64,000 nucleotides of DNA, taken from the NCBI GenBank assembly GCA_944474755.1, contig OX104122.1:8395223-8459222 (forward strand), written 5' to 3'. Shown here one piece after another: positions 14,452-23,417 of the stretch. A program made the position numbers and the translations under genes. A model generated the notes under the pieces. That model was not told the DNA's origin and ran no database searches. It was given only the letters and a program-made list of their open reading frames with translations. The stretch comes from Limnoperna fortunei. Its lineage: Eukaryota; Mollusca; Bivalvia; Mytilida; Modiolidae. Each line of letters opens with the position of its first letter. Within the stretch, counting starts at the first letter, position 1.

Positions 14452-14748
14452 AAAATTAACGCAATCACAAAATAATTTATAACCAAACCTTTCTGCTTGT
14501 TCCAGGGCTAACCAATTAAAATCGTGCGTTAATTAAATTAACCACGGCAACATGCTTCAAGAAATGTCACGACGTGTAAGACACGCCTACAACAAGGTGC
14601 TAATTAATTAAAAGTTTCTACGCTGATCAGCTTGAGTCGCTGTTTGAACAGACAATTTAATTAGACAAATTACAATAGAGTTAATTATAATTACGAAAGT
14701 TTCACATGTCAACCTTTTATTCTAAAAATTCTAGTGCTGAATAATTCT

Positions 14749-14760
14749 CCTCGCCCGAGG
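14749..14760. other. GC-rich short palindrome cctcg-cc-cgagg in the LTR
   Basis: A 5-bp stem with a 2-nt centre sits in the U3-side part of the LTR. Copies are in both units of the duplicated 5' LTR. It may be a protein-binding site or a small stem, but no function can be assigned. Confidence 0.35.
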
Positions 14761-15008
14761 GAAATTTTGCAATTTACGTAACTCAAATATGTAAAACGGT
14801 TTAATCAAAGAATGGTGTGTGTGAATAAAAATTTGTAACATGTTTACCAATCTTGTGACACATAAATTGAACAAGTTAAATGTATAAAAATAACAAAGGG
14901 AAAATATTTCTAAATCTTAATTTTTATACATTTCTCAAAAATATTATATTATAACCGTTATGACTTTTCTAAATACATATTTTTACAATAAAAATCCTTA
15001 CTACGACA

Positions 15009-15319
15009 ACTCCCCCCTACTTCATTTGATTTCGTCTCGAAATCTTGAGGGAATATATTAACAACTCTGAAAAATATGAAAACTTTATAATCACATGTAT
15101 ACATACAAAGAAAAAACCGCAAAAATTTTAATAATGCATACATACATATATATACATCTATGCAAAGGTAAGCAGTCCTGAACATTAAGGTCATTGTTTA
15201 AAACTTATACTATACAAATGATCTGAGTTTGCATCAAACTACCACCTTTAAGAGCTTCAAACTTGTGAACCAATTCAATGACTTTAAAACAATCATAAAA
15301 ATGAATACCAAACATGACA
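15009..15319 (-). other. Region between env stop and 3' LTR, with polypurine tract
   Basis: This 311-bp AT-rich stretch follows the env TGA (15320-15322). Apart from the polypurine tract at its LTR edge I see no coding frame with support. A 78-residue minus-strand frame spanning 14958-15194 crosses into the LTR and looks fortuitous. Confidence 0.7.
15011..15022 (-). promoter_or_regulatory. Polypurine tract, plus-strand DNA primer site
   Basis: In element orientation the bases read agtagggggga, with six consecutive G, directly before the TGTCG start of the 3' LTR. This is where LTR elements prime second-strand DNA synthesis. A short gap (GT) separates it from TGTCG, so the LTR may formally begin one or two bases earlier. 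Confidence 0.75.
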
Positions 15320-17956
15320 TCACAATCTGGGGTATAAATTATTTGCATAGTTATCACTCTTAACTGTCTTAGGAACATTTTCAGAGCATGGCGGATTTAG
15401 AACTGAAGCAAAACCTTGATGCGTGACCAAAACATATGCATTAAATGATTGCATGAGAATTCTTTGTAATTTGTATCTTGTAAAAATATTAATGTTGATG
15501 GTAGTGGGAATTTGCACAGTTTTCATTGTCAGCTTGTTTGTGACTTTGAATGAAGAAAATATAACAAAAAGTTTGCAAAATGGAAAACCAGAAAGTGATA
15601 CATCATCAACAGATGGGGTGGTGAAGTCATAATATGACGGACACAAAGACAAGGACACAATTGGTACTGTAACACAATCACCACCTGAAGTTATCTCTAA
15701 ATATAATGCTGTACACTTTGAACTTCTTGATTTATACAGATAACAAACTAGTACAGATAAAAATATTAATACTAAACTGCTTAAAATCACAGAGGCATGT
15801 AGCCATGTAAACTCTGATGTAATGAGTTCTTGTAAAAATGATTGGTTTGTGGTAGTAGGTGTAACAGTGACTTTTTCATAAATGAATGACGGAACATCTT
15901 GAGATTTTGCATTTGACACCTGCTGAAGAACAAATATGGCTGTAGCCATAGCTCTAAACTTGAAAAATATATAAATACAAAATAATAATACAACACTAGC
16001 TATACTTAAGGATACAAAACTTAAAATAGAATCTAAATCAGGCCAGTCAGCTTTAAGCTTTATTTGACCATACAATAAAGGTTCTGCAATAGTCTTAAAA
16101 ATAAGTGATTCATTCTTTGTGGCCTCTGCCATTTTCTTTAAATTTAAATGCATCTGCTGGTCTGCAGTTAAAATGTTTGAAATATTGTGTGAATAAAATC
16201 TGAAATCTGGGAGAGACATAGAAATTGGTTTCTTAAACAAAGAATTACCAAGAATTGTATTTATAACTTTTGTGTCAAAAAATTGTTGTAAAAGGGCTAA
16301 ATTTACAGGATGAAGTACTGATACTTCAGATGTATTATTAAAACAATTTACTAGTCTTGCTGGCAAATATAGTGAAGAACTTGACAATGAACATTTACAA
16401 GGTAAATCTATAACACAAAATTTGCATCCCGGCAAAGGGGTTTGTTTATCTGGGCAATCTAGCATAAGTGATTCACTTTGATATACTAACACTGATGTCG
16501 ACGTAAGTTCAATGATGTCATGAATCAAATGGTTATCCAAAAAGCGAAAATTACACATTCGAGAAACTTGGTTGATGTCATTAGTAAATAGCCCAATAGT
16601 GCAACCTGGGATATGGGAAGGTATCATTGCTCTATTATGGTTGCATGTAACTACTGAGTCATGCTGACAGTTAGTCAATTCATTAGCAGACAAAGGCAGA
16701 TAATAATCATTTTGATAGGTTAAAGCAATAAAATCAGGTAAATCAAGAAGTTTAGTTGCATGCGTCAATGAGTTATTTATGGGAACAGGTAAAGACAGAA
16801 TTTTGTACAGCCTAAGGGGTTGTGCTTGTGAGGAAACAGGAAATCTGACTGTGATATACAGGTTTGAGAGGTTACGTGTGAACAGGAAATTTGAAGTGGT
16901 GTAGTAATGTGCTGGATGGAACTGAGTTAAGTAAAATCCAGGATATGACTTAGTTAACGTAGTCTGGATTGAGTGCAGTGCACGTGATAAGGTATGCTTT
17001 GGCACTAGATAAGGTGAAATTCTACCTTCAACTAAACTCTGAACTGCAGCCTGGAACTGATCCAGACTTGTGCGCAGTAGAGTGCCTTTGTTAGAAAGGT
17101 CTATTAGTAATTGTGACATATTAAGCATAGTATTTTGGACATTTTCTAATGACATTTTGAATTTTGAAGCAATTGCTTTAATTTCATTTGAATTTGATTG
17201 AATACCATTCATCAGGTTAGTATTTCTTTTATCTATTAGTGACATGAATGATGACAAATGGTCACCATGCTGATGCAATTCTTCTGCTAACAATTGTGTT
17301 TTACCATTTAACGCATTGATATGACTAGCTAACAAATTCACATCAGACATTGTAGCTGTACCAAATAAGCCTTTGGCTAGAGAACCTATAAAAGGCAACA
17401 GAGAACGACCGCTACGTTTTTCATCAAATAAGTTTGTTTGAGGAACTAAAGTTTGAACAACATTTACCAACTCTTGTGCATGTAACTCTGTACTCTGCTG
17501 CAAGTGATTGATAAAATTTACAATTCCATTATAACTATTGCAAGCATTTGTTGTGTATTCACATAAATGTAGGTTTGGTAACTTAATATGGGATGGGATA
17601 GACACTTCAAAGGTATGAAGCCAGGACTCTTTGGCTAGAAACAAACGAGCTTCTTCCTTGAAGACAACTCCATAATTTACTCTTTGAATAATGTCGCTAT
17701 CTTGAGTTGACATGGCACCAACTGTGATACCACCAGATAAGAACACCAATACAACGCACATCCAGATAAATTGACCAGTCAGAACTTTGCCTACAAAATG
17801 CCAAAAATAAAAAAAATTAAATGTGATGACAGTCAGATGAAAGTATGTCTGCAGAACATACGATCTAGCACTATAAACAACAGACCAGCTGTTTAATTGT
17901 GACATCACAGTAATTCCATTGAGAACAAAAATGAAAATCCAAAAATGCCTAGGCAA
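15320..17956 (-). CDS. env: Envelope-like fusion glycoprotein of the retroelement (878 codons)
   Basis: This is an open frame downstream of pol. The features are typical of errantivirus Env and baculovirus F proteins: signal-like hydrophobic segment at residues 62-81, dibasic/furin-type RSGR at 181-184, a hydrophobic glycine-rich fusion-peptide-like segment at 185-202, a heptad-like helical region at about 205-310, a cysteine-rich ectodomain (Cys430-538), several N-glycosylation sites (for example N279, N362, N540) and a membrane span at about 644-666. Unusually, a second hydrophobic span follows at 721-740, then a 138-residue tail. Codons 1-55 may be intron: a strong splice acceptor ends at 17791, and Met66 (17759-17761) would then start a normal signal peptide. 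The role by family would be membrane fusion and spread between cells; activity here is inference. No frameshift or internal stop is seen. Confidence 0.85.
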   Translation of the reverse strand: MPRHFWIFIFVLNGITVMSQLNSWSVVYSARSYVLQTYFHLTVITFNFFYFWHFVGKVLTGQFIWMCVVLVFLSGGITVGAMSTQDSDIIQRVNYGVVFKEEARLFLAKESWLHTFEVSIPSHIKLPNLHLCEYTTNACNSYNGIVNFINHLQQSTELHAQELVNVVQTLVPQTNLFDEKRSGRSLLPFIGSLAKGLFGTATMSDVNLLASHINALNGKTQLLAEELHQHGDHLSSFMSLIDKRNTNLMNGIQSNSNEIKAIASKFKMSLENVQNTMLNMSQLLIDLSNKGTLLRTSLDQFQAAVQSLVEGRISPYLVPKHTLSRALHSIQTTLTKSYPGFYLTQFHPAHYYTTSNFLFTRNLSNLYITVRFPVSSQAQPLRLYKILSLPVPINNSLTHATKLLDLPDFIALTYQNDYYLPLSANELTNCQHDSVVTCNHNRAMIPSHIPGCTIGLFTNDINQVSRMCNFRFLDNHLIHDIIELTSTSVLVYQSESLMLDCPDKQTPLPGCKFCVIDLPCKCSLSSSSLYLPARLVNCFNNTSEVSVLHPVNLALLQQFFDTKVINTILGNSLFKKPISMSLPDFRFYSHNISNILTADQQMHLNLKKMAEATKNESLIFKTIAEPLLYGQIKLKADWPDLDSILSFVSLSIASVVLLFCIYIFFKFRAMATAIFVLQQVSNAKSQDVPSFIYEKVTVTPTTTNQSFLQELITSEFTWLHASVILSSLVLIFLSVLVCYLYKSRSSKCTALYLEITSGGDCVTVPIVSLSLCPSYYDFTTPSVDDVSLSGFPFCKLFVIFSSFKVTNKLTMKTVQIPTTININIFTRYKLQRILMQSFNAYVLVTHQGFASVLNPPCSENVPKTVKSDNYANNLYPRL
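17791..17815 (-). promoter_or_regulatory. Candidate 3' splice site for the env mRNA
   Basis: In element orientation a run of eight T and further T-rich sequence leads to gcattttgtag, with the AG at 17792-17791. Exon sequence would begin at 17790, 29 bases before Met66 of the env frame. Errantiviral env is known to be made from a spliced subgenomic RNA, which fits. No matching donor can be named because the 5' leader and gag are deleted. Confidence 0.55.
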
Positions 17957-18229
17957 CTGGCCAGTAATATCTTAGAGGTACTTTGTAAGATTGTGACTGG
18001 TTGATCAAGGTATTTGGTGTATCAACGTTGACTTGTTTTCTAAACTTGAAATACATAAGGACTTCAATGAATGCAATAAGTTCATGAGTGCGACTCTGCA
18101 CAAAACACTTAAAAACTTGTAGAAATAAAAGAATATTTTACCACAAGCACTTATGACAACAACAATCTTGTAACATCTTTTATAAGGAACGAAATCATAA
18201 AAGCACTTGAGAGAGAAAGAAGAGTAGAG
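17957..18229 (-). other. Pol-env spacer of the retroelement
   Basis: The 273 bases between the pol TAA (18230-18232) and the env frame hold no supported gene. A 66-codon frame overlapping the end of pol (18151-18351) is out of frame with it and has no recognisable domain. If env is spliced, this stretch is intronic. Confidence 0.6.
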
Positions 18230-21200
18230 TTACATTGTCTTTTTCTTGAAGTTTGATTTGCGAAGAACACCTCTCTTAGTAAATTTAAAATTGATTTCTT
18301 CCAATAAATCATCATCAAAGCTAGAGTCTGGTTCCCAAGTGCGTGTACCATCTTGCCACTCGACTCTCATGAAACGTTGTCCATTTCTAAAAATACCCTT
18401 TTTAATATTTCGAATAGTAAACTTTTCTTGATTAGTGTTGCCAACATCATTATTACCCTCTGCTGCAGGATTAACTAAGTTCGTGGGATCATTTATTTGA
18501 GTGTCTGCTGGTTGACTGTTCGCAGTAGTATTTTGGGTGTCGACATCTATTTGAACATCATTTTGTGTTTGTTGAATGATTTGAGGCTCAGCAGGTGGTA
18601 CAACCTGTTGCATAGGCGCATCTAACCTAACACGGTGAATATTTGGATCATAATAACGTCTCAAGTTTGTAGCATTAATAAGTGACTTAGGTTCTGTGTT
18701 GTTCAAGACATGCCTTAGTTTATATGTGTAGTTAGGTCCGAGCTCCACTATACGATAGGGACCGTCTGACTTGTCATGTAACTTTTTAGACTGACCTTTG
18801 GGAACTTTATGTACATTTATTAATACCTGGTCTCCAATCGCAAAATCTGGTACCTTTGAACGTAGATCATGTCGTTCTTTGTCTTTTGCTTTATGCTGAG
18901 CATCATTTTCCTTGGCAATCTCATGTGCTATTTTCAAATTCGCTAAAAATTCCTCAATATATTTCTTTGTATCTGAACTAAGAGAATCTTTGGGTTCCAA
19001 AGATATATCAAATGGTAACCTCATTTCTTCTCCAAACATCATGTAGAAGGGGGAAAAACCAGTAGTGTTTAAAGATGGAGATTTTCTATAGGCCATCATA
19101 ATAAATGGAATAATTGCTGGCCAATTAGATTGATCCTTTCCACAATATGTACGAAGACACTGAGCTAGAGTACTGTTTTGTCTCTCTACCGTACCATTAG
19201 TGTTGGCATGATAAGAACTTGAATGATGTTGTTTTACTTGAAACACCTCACAAATTGCTTTAATGACCTTAGACATAAAAGATTGAGCTCTATCAGAAAA
19301 AAGAATTTTGGGTGCTCCAAAGCGAGAAAAGACCTCAGAACATAGAATTGTGGCAACTTCTTTTGCAGTTTGAGTTTTCAAAGGAAACGCTTCAGTCCAT
19401 CTAGTAAAGGAGTCAACAACAAGTAGAATGTGTTCATAACCTTCCTTAGTTTTTGAGAGAGGACCCAGGATATCAATGTGCCATCTGTGAAATCTGCCGA
19501 CAAGTGGCATAGGAGAAAGAGGTGGGTTGTTAGGATTATAGTTCCTCTTGGCCCGTTGACATCTATCACATGTCTTTATATACTGAGCCACATCATCGTG
19601 CATTTTTGGCCAGAAATACTTTTCTAACATAGAAGAATAGACTTTGTCAACACCCAAATGACCTCCACCTAATAGAGCATCATGATATGAATGAAGAGCT
19701 TCCTCCCTTAAAGAAGTAGGCAAAGCAATTTGCTTGATAGTGCGAAGAGCCTTGGGTAGTCTGCTACATCTTCTCTGATAGAGGTGGTACAAAATACCAT
19801 TAGAGATAGAGTAATAAGGACTTTCGGCAACAATTGCTCTTTTAAGTTTTTCATCTTCAGGTAAGGTTTTATCTGTAAGGAAGTTAATGATGTGACAAAA
19901 ATCAGGACAAGCTTTCTGCTTTTCAAACAAAGAGACCGGATTACCCAAATTGTTTTCAAGTTCATTAATTTCAAAAGCAGCAATAACCGGATTATAACCA
20001 TCATCATTCTCATATGAAAATTCTACTACTGTTTTCCATCCATCAGTCAAACAGTCAGAATTATGATCCTTATCAGAGTCAGCAATAGTAACAGACTTAA
20101 TAGCTGGTGCTTCGTATGGCCTTCGGCTTAAACAGTCTGCTACGACATTGCTTTTACCTGGTCTATAAACGATATCATAATCAAGATTCTGGAGTTCGAG
20201 TGCCCATCTTTGTAACCTTTTTGACAGTTTAGCTGTTTTAAGACAAGTAAGAGCGCTGTGATCTGTTACTACAGTAAAGTGTGAATGTTCCAAATAAGGG
20301 CGATAAGCTTCAACGCCTCTTATTATGGCCAAACACTCCTTTTCTGATGTGTAGTAACGTCTTTCAGCGTCACTTAAGGCTTTTCCACCATAGGCAACTA
20401 CATACTCACGACCCTTGTCATCCTTCTGACCCAAAACATATCCCAAAGCTACATCGGATGCATCACATGTAAGAATGAAAGGTCTGTTTGAGTCAGGATA
20501 TGCAAGAATAGGTGCTGAGACTAATGCTGTTTTTAAAGTTTCAAAAGATCTTTGACATTGAGGTGTCCAATTGAAAGGTGCATCTTTTCGTAACAAGGCT
20601 GTCAAGGGGGAGACAATATTTGAATGACCCTTGATGAACCTTCGATAATAGTTGGCCATGCCAAGGAAGCTTCTGACCTGTTTCACTGTTTTAGTAACAG
20701 GAAATTCACTTACTGTTCTTGTTTTCTCCTGGTCAACTTGAATTCCATGCTTAGAAATGACATGGCCTAAAAACTTTACCTCCTTGAGTGCAAAATTGCA
20801 CTTAGATGGTTGCAACTTAAGGTTAGCCTCTTTCAACCGGTTGAACACCTGCTCTAAATGTTCTAAGTGTTCCTCAAAAGACTTGCTAAAAATAAGGATA
20901 TCGTCGATGTAAACAAGCAAGATTTTCCAATTAAGACCTCTAAGAACCTGAGTCATAAGACATTGAAAAGTAACAGCAGCATTCATTAAACCATAGCTCA
21001 ACCGTTTCCATTCATATACACCAGACTGGGTCACAAAAGCACTTTTGTGCTTTGTTTCCTCATCTAAAGGTATTTGCCAAAAAGAGCTTTTGAGATCGAG
21101 ATTGCTAAAGTAGCATGCCTTTGCTTCTCCTAGAGTGTCAAAAACGCTTTCAATGTGGGGCAAAGGAAAAGACATAGGAACAGTGACTTTATTGAGTTTG

Positions 21201-22279
21201 CGATAATCAATCGCCATGCGCCAACCACCTGTTTTTTTAGCAATCATGACTACGGGAGAGCACCAATCCGAATTAGACTCTTCTATTATGTCATTATCCA
21301 TTAACTCTTTAATTTGTGACTCCATCTCCTTTCTAACAGGAGGAGACTGTCTATAAGGGTGTTGTTTTACTGGACGTGCACCAGGTACAGTTACTATTTT
21401 GTGTTTATAGACATCAGTTTTGCCTAGTTCAGAGAAATTTGTTGCAAAACTGGACCTGTTTGCAGATAGAAAGTTCAGTAACTTTTCTTTTTGGTCAACA
21501 GATAAATCAGAATTCGAGAGATCAAACTGCAAGTGAGAGTTATTTGTTAAAGAGCTACAGACATTGTCCATTAAGACTGAAGAGTCATCTAGAACTCGAA
21601 TACTATCAATTCTAATATGAGATACAGTTGCCAATTTTTCGTTGGGTTTCAATCTTATGTTTTTGTCAGTAGGGTTTAGCAAACGAAGAAAGGCTTTTCC
21701 ATTGTTTACTGACACTAACGTCTTTCCAACTAACAAATTTTGATTTTCCAATATAGGAAGTGGTTCTAAAAGTACAATTGAGCCATGAGTTTGGTTTGAT
21801 ACTGAAACTGAAATAATTGTCTCTGAAAATTTTGGAATGGTAACTGCCTTTATTGTTTTTGCTGTACCCTCATCGACATTAATTTGACAAATTTTTGTGA
21901 CTTTGTCATTGTCAATAACTTCAAGTGTGTTGTTATCAAAATTTAATTTAGCTCTGGTCTCTTTCAAAAAATCTACTCCTAGTATCAAAGAGTGATGAAG
22001 CTCAGGTAAAACATGAACACTAGTAGTAAAAACTTTATGCCCTATACATATTTCTATCTGAAGTTGACCTAGCACTCTTACATGATTTCCATTTGCAGCA
22101 ATAACAGTTTTATAATTTGATGGTTTTAATTTTACTGAACTATATGATGTCTGATCTAAAAATTGTTGATTTATTACAGAAATGTTTGCTCCTGTATCAA
22201 TCAATGCGTTTGTTTTCGTTTTACCAACAATTACTTTTGTAGTGCTTTTGATCGAATCAAGAGTGGTGATTAGGTTCAA
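18230..22279 (-). CDS. pol: Ty3/gypsy Pol polyprotein: PR-RT-RNase H-IN-chromodomain (1,349 codons)
   Basis: Domains in order: aspartic protease with DTGA (28-31) and the hydrophobic LILGVDFL (98-105); reverse transcriptase at about 300-505 with FSNLDLKSSF (catalytic D395) and YIDD (457-460); RNase H with D606, E648, D673 and D715; integrase with HHCC zinc finger (H866, H874, C904, C907) and DDE triad (D936, D996, E1032); GPY motif at 1173-1175; and a chromodomain-like module at about 1287-1332 (basic start, FMRVEW, then TWEP). The frame is intact and all catalytic residues are present. The ATG is only the first Met after the deletion junction at 22280-22288. It lies about 28 residues before the protease aspartate, so the native protein probably began upstream in gag. 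By family, the products process Gag-Pol, copy RNA to DNA and integrate it in the nucleus. Confidence 0.95.
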   Translation of the reverse strand: MNLITTLDSIKSTTKVIVGKTKTNALIDTGANISVINQQFLDQTSYSSVKLKPSNYKTVIAANGNHVRVLGQLQIEICIGHKVFTTSVHVLPELHHSLILGVDFLKETRAKLNFDNNTLEVIDNDKVTKICQINVDEGTAKTIKAVTIPKFSETIISVSVSNQTHGSIVLLEPLPILENQNLLVGKTLVSVNNGKAFLRLLNPTDKNIRLKPNEKLATVSHIRIDSIRVLDDSSVLMDNVCSSLTNNSHLQFDLSNSDLSVDQKEKLLNFLSANRSSFATNFSELGKTDVYKHKIVTVPGARPVKQHPYRQSPPVRKEMESQIKELMDNDIIEESNSDWCSPVVMIAKKTGGWRMAIDYRKLNKVTVPMSFPLPHIESVFDTLGEAKACYFSNLDLKSSFWQIPLDEETKHKSAFVTQSGVYEWKRLSYGLMNAAVTFQCLMTQVLRGLNWKILLVYIDDILIFSKSFEEHLEHLEQVFNRLKEANLKLQPSKCNFALKEVKFLGHVISKHGIQVDQEKTRTVSEFPVTKTVKQVRSFLGMANYYRRFIKGHSNIVSPLTALLRKDAPFNWTPQCQRSFETLKTALVSAPILAYPDSNRPFILTCDASDVALGYVLGQKDDKGREYVVAYGGKALSDAERRYYTSEKECLAIIRGVEAYRPYLEHSHFTVVTDHSALTCLKTAKLSKRLQRWALELQNLDYDIVYRPGKSNVVADCLSRRPYEAPAIKSVTIADSDKDHNSDCLTDGWKTVVEFSYENDDGYNPVIAAFEINELENNLGNPVSLFEKQKACPDFCHIINFLTDKTLPEDEKLKRAIVAESPYYSISNGILYHLYQRRCSRLPKALRTIKQIALPTSLREEALHSYHDALLGGGHLGVDKVYSSMLEKYFWPKMHDDVAQYIKTCDRCQRAKRNYNPNNPPLSPMPLVGRFHRWHIDILGPLSKTKEGYEHILLVVDSFTRWTEAFPLKTQTAKEVATILCSEVFSRFGAPKILFSDRAQSFMSKVIKAICEVFQVKQHHSSSYHANTNGTVERQNSTLAQCLRTYCGKDQSNWPAIIPFIMMAYRKSPSLNTTGFSPFYMMFGEEMRLPFDISLEPKDSLSSDTKKYIEEFLANLKIAHEIAKENDAQHKAKDKERHDLRSKVPDFAIGDQVLINVHKVPKGQSKKLHDKSDGPYRIVELGPNYTYKLRHVLNNTEPKSLINATNLRRYYDPNIHRVRLDAPMQQVVPPAEPQIIQQTQNDVQIDVDTQNTTANSQPADTQINDPTNLVNPAAEGNNDVGNTNQEKFTIRNIKKGIFRNGQRFMRVEWQDGTRTWEPDSSFDDDLLEEINFKFTKRGVLRKSNFKKKTM
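18282..18421 (-). other. Chromodomain-like segment at the C-terminus of Pol
   Basis: Residues 1287-1332 follow a low-complexity Gln/Asn/Pro-rich linker (about 1222-1285). They show the chromodomain pattern: an Ile-rich basic strand, RFMRVEW with its aromatic core, D-G-T-R-TWEP, and an acidic helix ending EEINF. In chromoviruses such a domain after integrase directs insertion to particular chromatin. Here the aromatic cage is only partly evident, so binding to methylated histones is unproven. Confidence 0.7.
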
Positions 22280-22288
22280 TGTACCTAA
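22280..22288 (-). other. Deletion junction between 5' LTR and pol
   Basis: The LTR match ends at aattaac (22288), and only eight bases separate it from the first pol ATG (22277-22279). The remaining 396 bp of LTR, the primer-binding site, leader and all of gag are absent. Confidence 0.85.
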
Positions 22289-22367
22289 TTAACAAACGCT
22301 TGTAAATTATCAAAACCCTAACACGACTATGAACATTGGTTTTCGGAGTTTACATAAAACAAGAGGT

Positions 22368-22387
22368 GAGCGCATAGAAATGCGCTC
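22368..22387. other. Perfect 8-bp-stem hairpin in the 5' LTR
   Basis: This is the same inverted repeat (gagcgcat / atgcgctc, loop agaa) as at 14093-14112, unchanged between the LTRs. Confidence 0.6.
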
Positions 22388-22730
22388 CCTTTGTACATCG
22401 TCATGGGGAATAAACATAAACAAATATAATTATCTTACTTAATTAAATTTACGTACCAATACATTAAAACCATACAGAAGAAGACCTATATAACATAATT
22501 ACAATTTTATGCACAATTGAATGAAATGCAAATTAATACGACACAATATAACAAAATAGAGCAAAATGACTTTTACTTTATAATCAAGCAATATCAGCAC
22601 ATACTAAAAATAAATGAACATGTTTTCGATGCAAAACTATTAAAACTAAATTTATGTACTAACCTGAAACAATACAATAAAACTATGAGTATAGTTTTCT
22701 GGTCTTTATTTTGTGAAAGCGAATATAAAA

Positions 22731-23417
22731 TTAACGCAATCACAAAATAATTTATAACCAAACCTTTCTGCTTGTTCCAGGGCTAACCAATTAAAATCGT
22801 GCGTTAATTAAATTAACCACGGCAACATGCTTCAAGAAATGTCACGACGTGTAAGACACGCCTACAACAAGGTGCTAATTAATTAAAAGTTTCTACGCTG
22901 ATCAGCTTGAGTCGCTGTTTGAACAGACAATTTAATTAGACAAATTACAATAGAGTTAATTATAATTACGAAAGTTTCACATGTCAACCTTTTATTCTAA
23001 AAATTCTAGTGCTGAATAATTCTCCTCGCCCGAGGGAAATTTTGCAATTTACGTAACTCAAATATGTAAAACTAATTAACGCAATCACAAAATAATTTAT
23101 AACCAAACCTTTCTGCTTGTTCCAGGGCTAACCAATTAAAATCGTGCGTTAATTAAATTAACCACGGCAACATGCTTCAAGAAATGTCACGACGTGTAAG
23201 ACACGCCTACAACAAGGTGCTAATTAATTAAAAGTTTCTACGCTGATCAGCTTGAGTCGCTGTTTGAACAGACAATTTAATTAGACAAATTACAATAGAG
23301 TTAATTATAATTACGAAAGTTTCACATGTCAACCTTTTATTCTAAAAATTCTAGTGCTGAATAATTCTCCTCGCCCGAGGGAAATTTTGCAATTTACGTA
23401 ACTCAAATATGTAAAAC
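22731..23417. repeat. Tandem duplication in the 5' LTR, 345-bp period
   Basis: The segment starting ttaacgcaatcac (22731) and ending gtaaaac (23072) is repeated at 23076-23417 with a 3-bp junction (taa). The 3' LTR has a single copy at about 14456-14797. Reverse transcription copies both LTRs from one template, so the duplication most likely arose after integration, or is an assembly artefact. Confidence 0.9.

Larger units (their letters stand above)
13616..15008 (-). repeat. 3' LTR, complete (1,393 bp)
   Basis: In element orientation it starts TGTCGTAG next to a polypurine tract and ends TTCTGACA beside the left CTATA. Bases 14012-15008 are shared with the right LTR; 13616-14011 have no counterpart there. 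Over the compared stretch I see one substitution (G14450, A in the right copy) and one 1-base indel (ccctaacacg here, ccctacacg near 22320). Inside are two copies of a 64-bp segment, an 8-bp-stem hairpin and AATAAA signals. A 77-residue frame at 14242-14475 is also in the other LTR, but nothing supports it as a gene. Confidence 0.92.

Noticed and set aside
14242..14475. 77-codon frame in the 3' LTR (and 22517-22750 in the 5' LTR)
   Set aside because: It lies on the strand opposite to the element, is duplicated only because LTRs are duplicated, is AT-rich with low complexity, and shows no domain.
15423..15632. Short plus-strand frames inside env and pol (also 18246-18431, 20281-20472, 21376-21615)
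   Set aside because: They are antisense shadows of the intact env and pol frames, with no domain of their own.
19708..20013. 101-codon minus-strand frame within pol (also 18151-18351, 19378-19569, 15787-15996)
   Set aside because: These are other-frame shadows of pol or env with biased composition and no recognisable domain.
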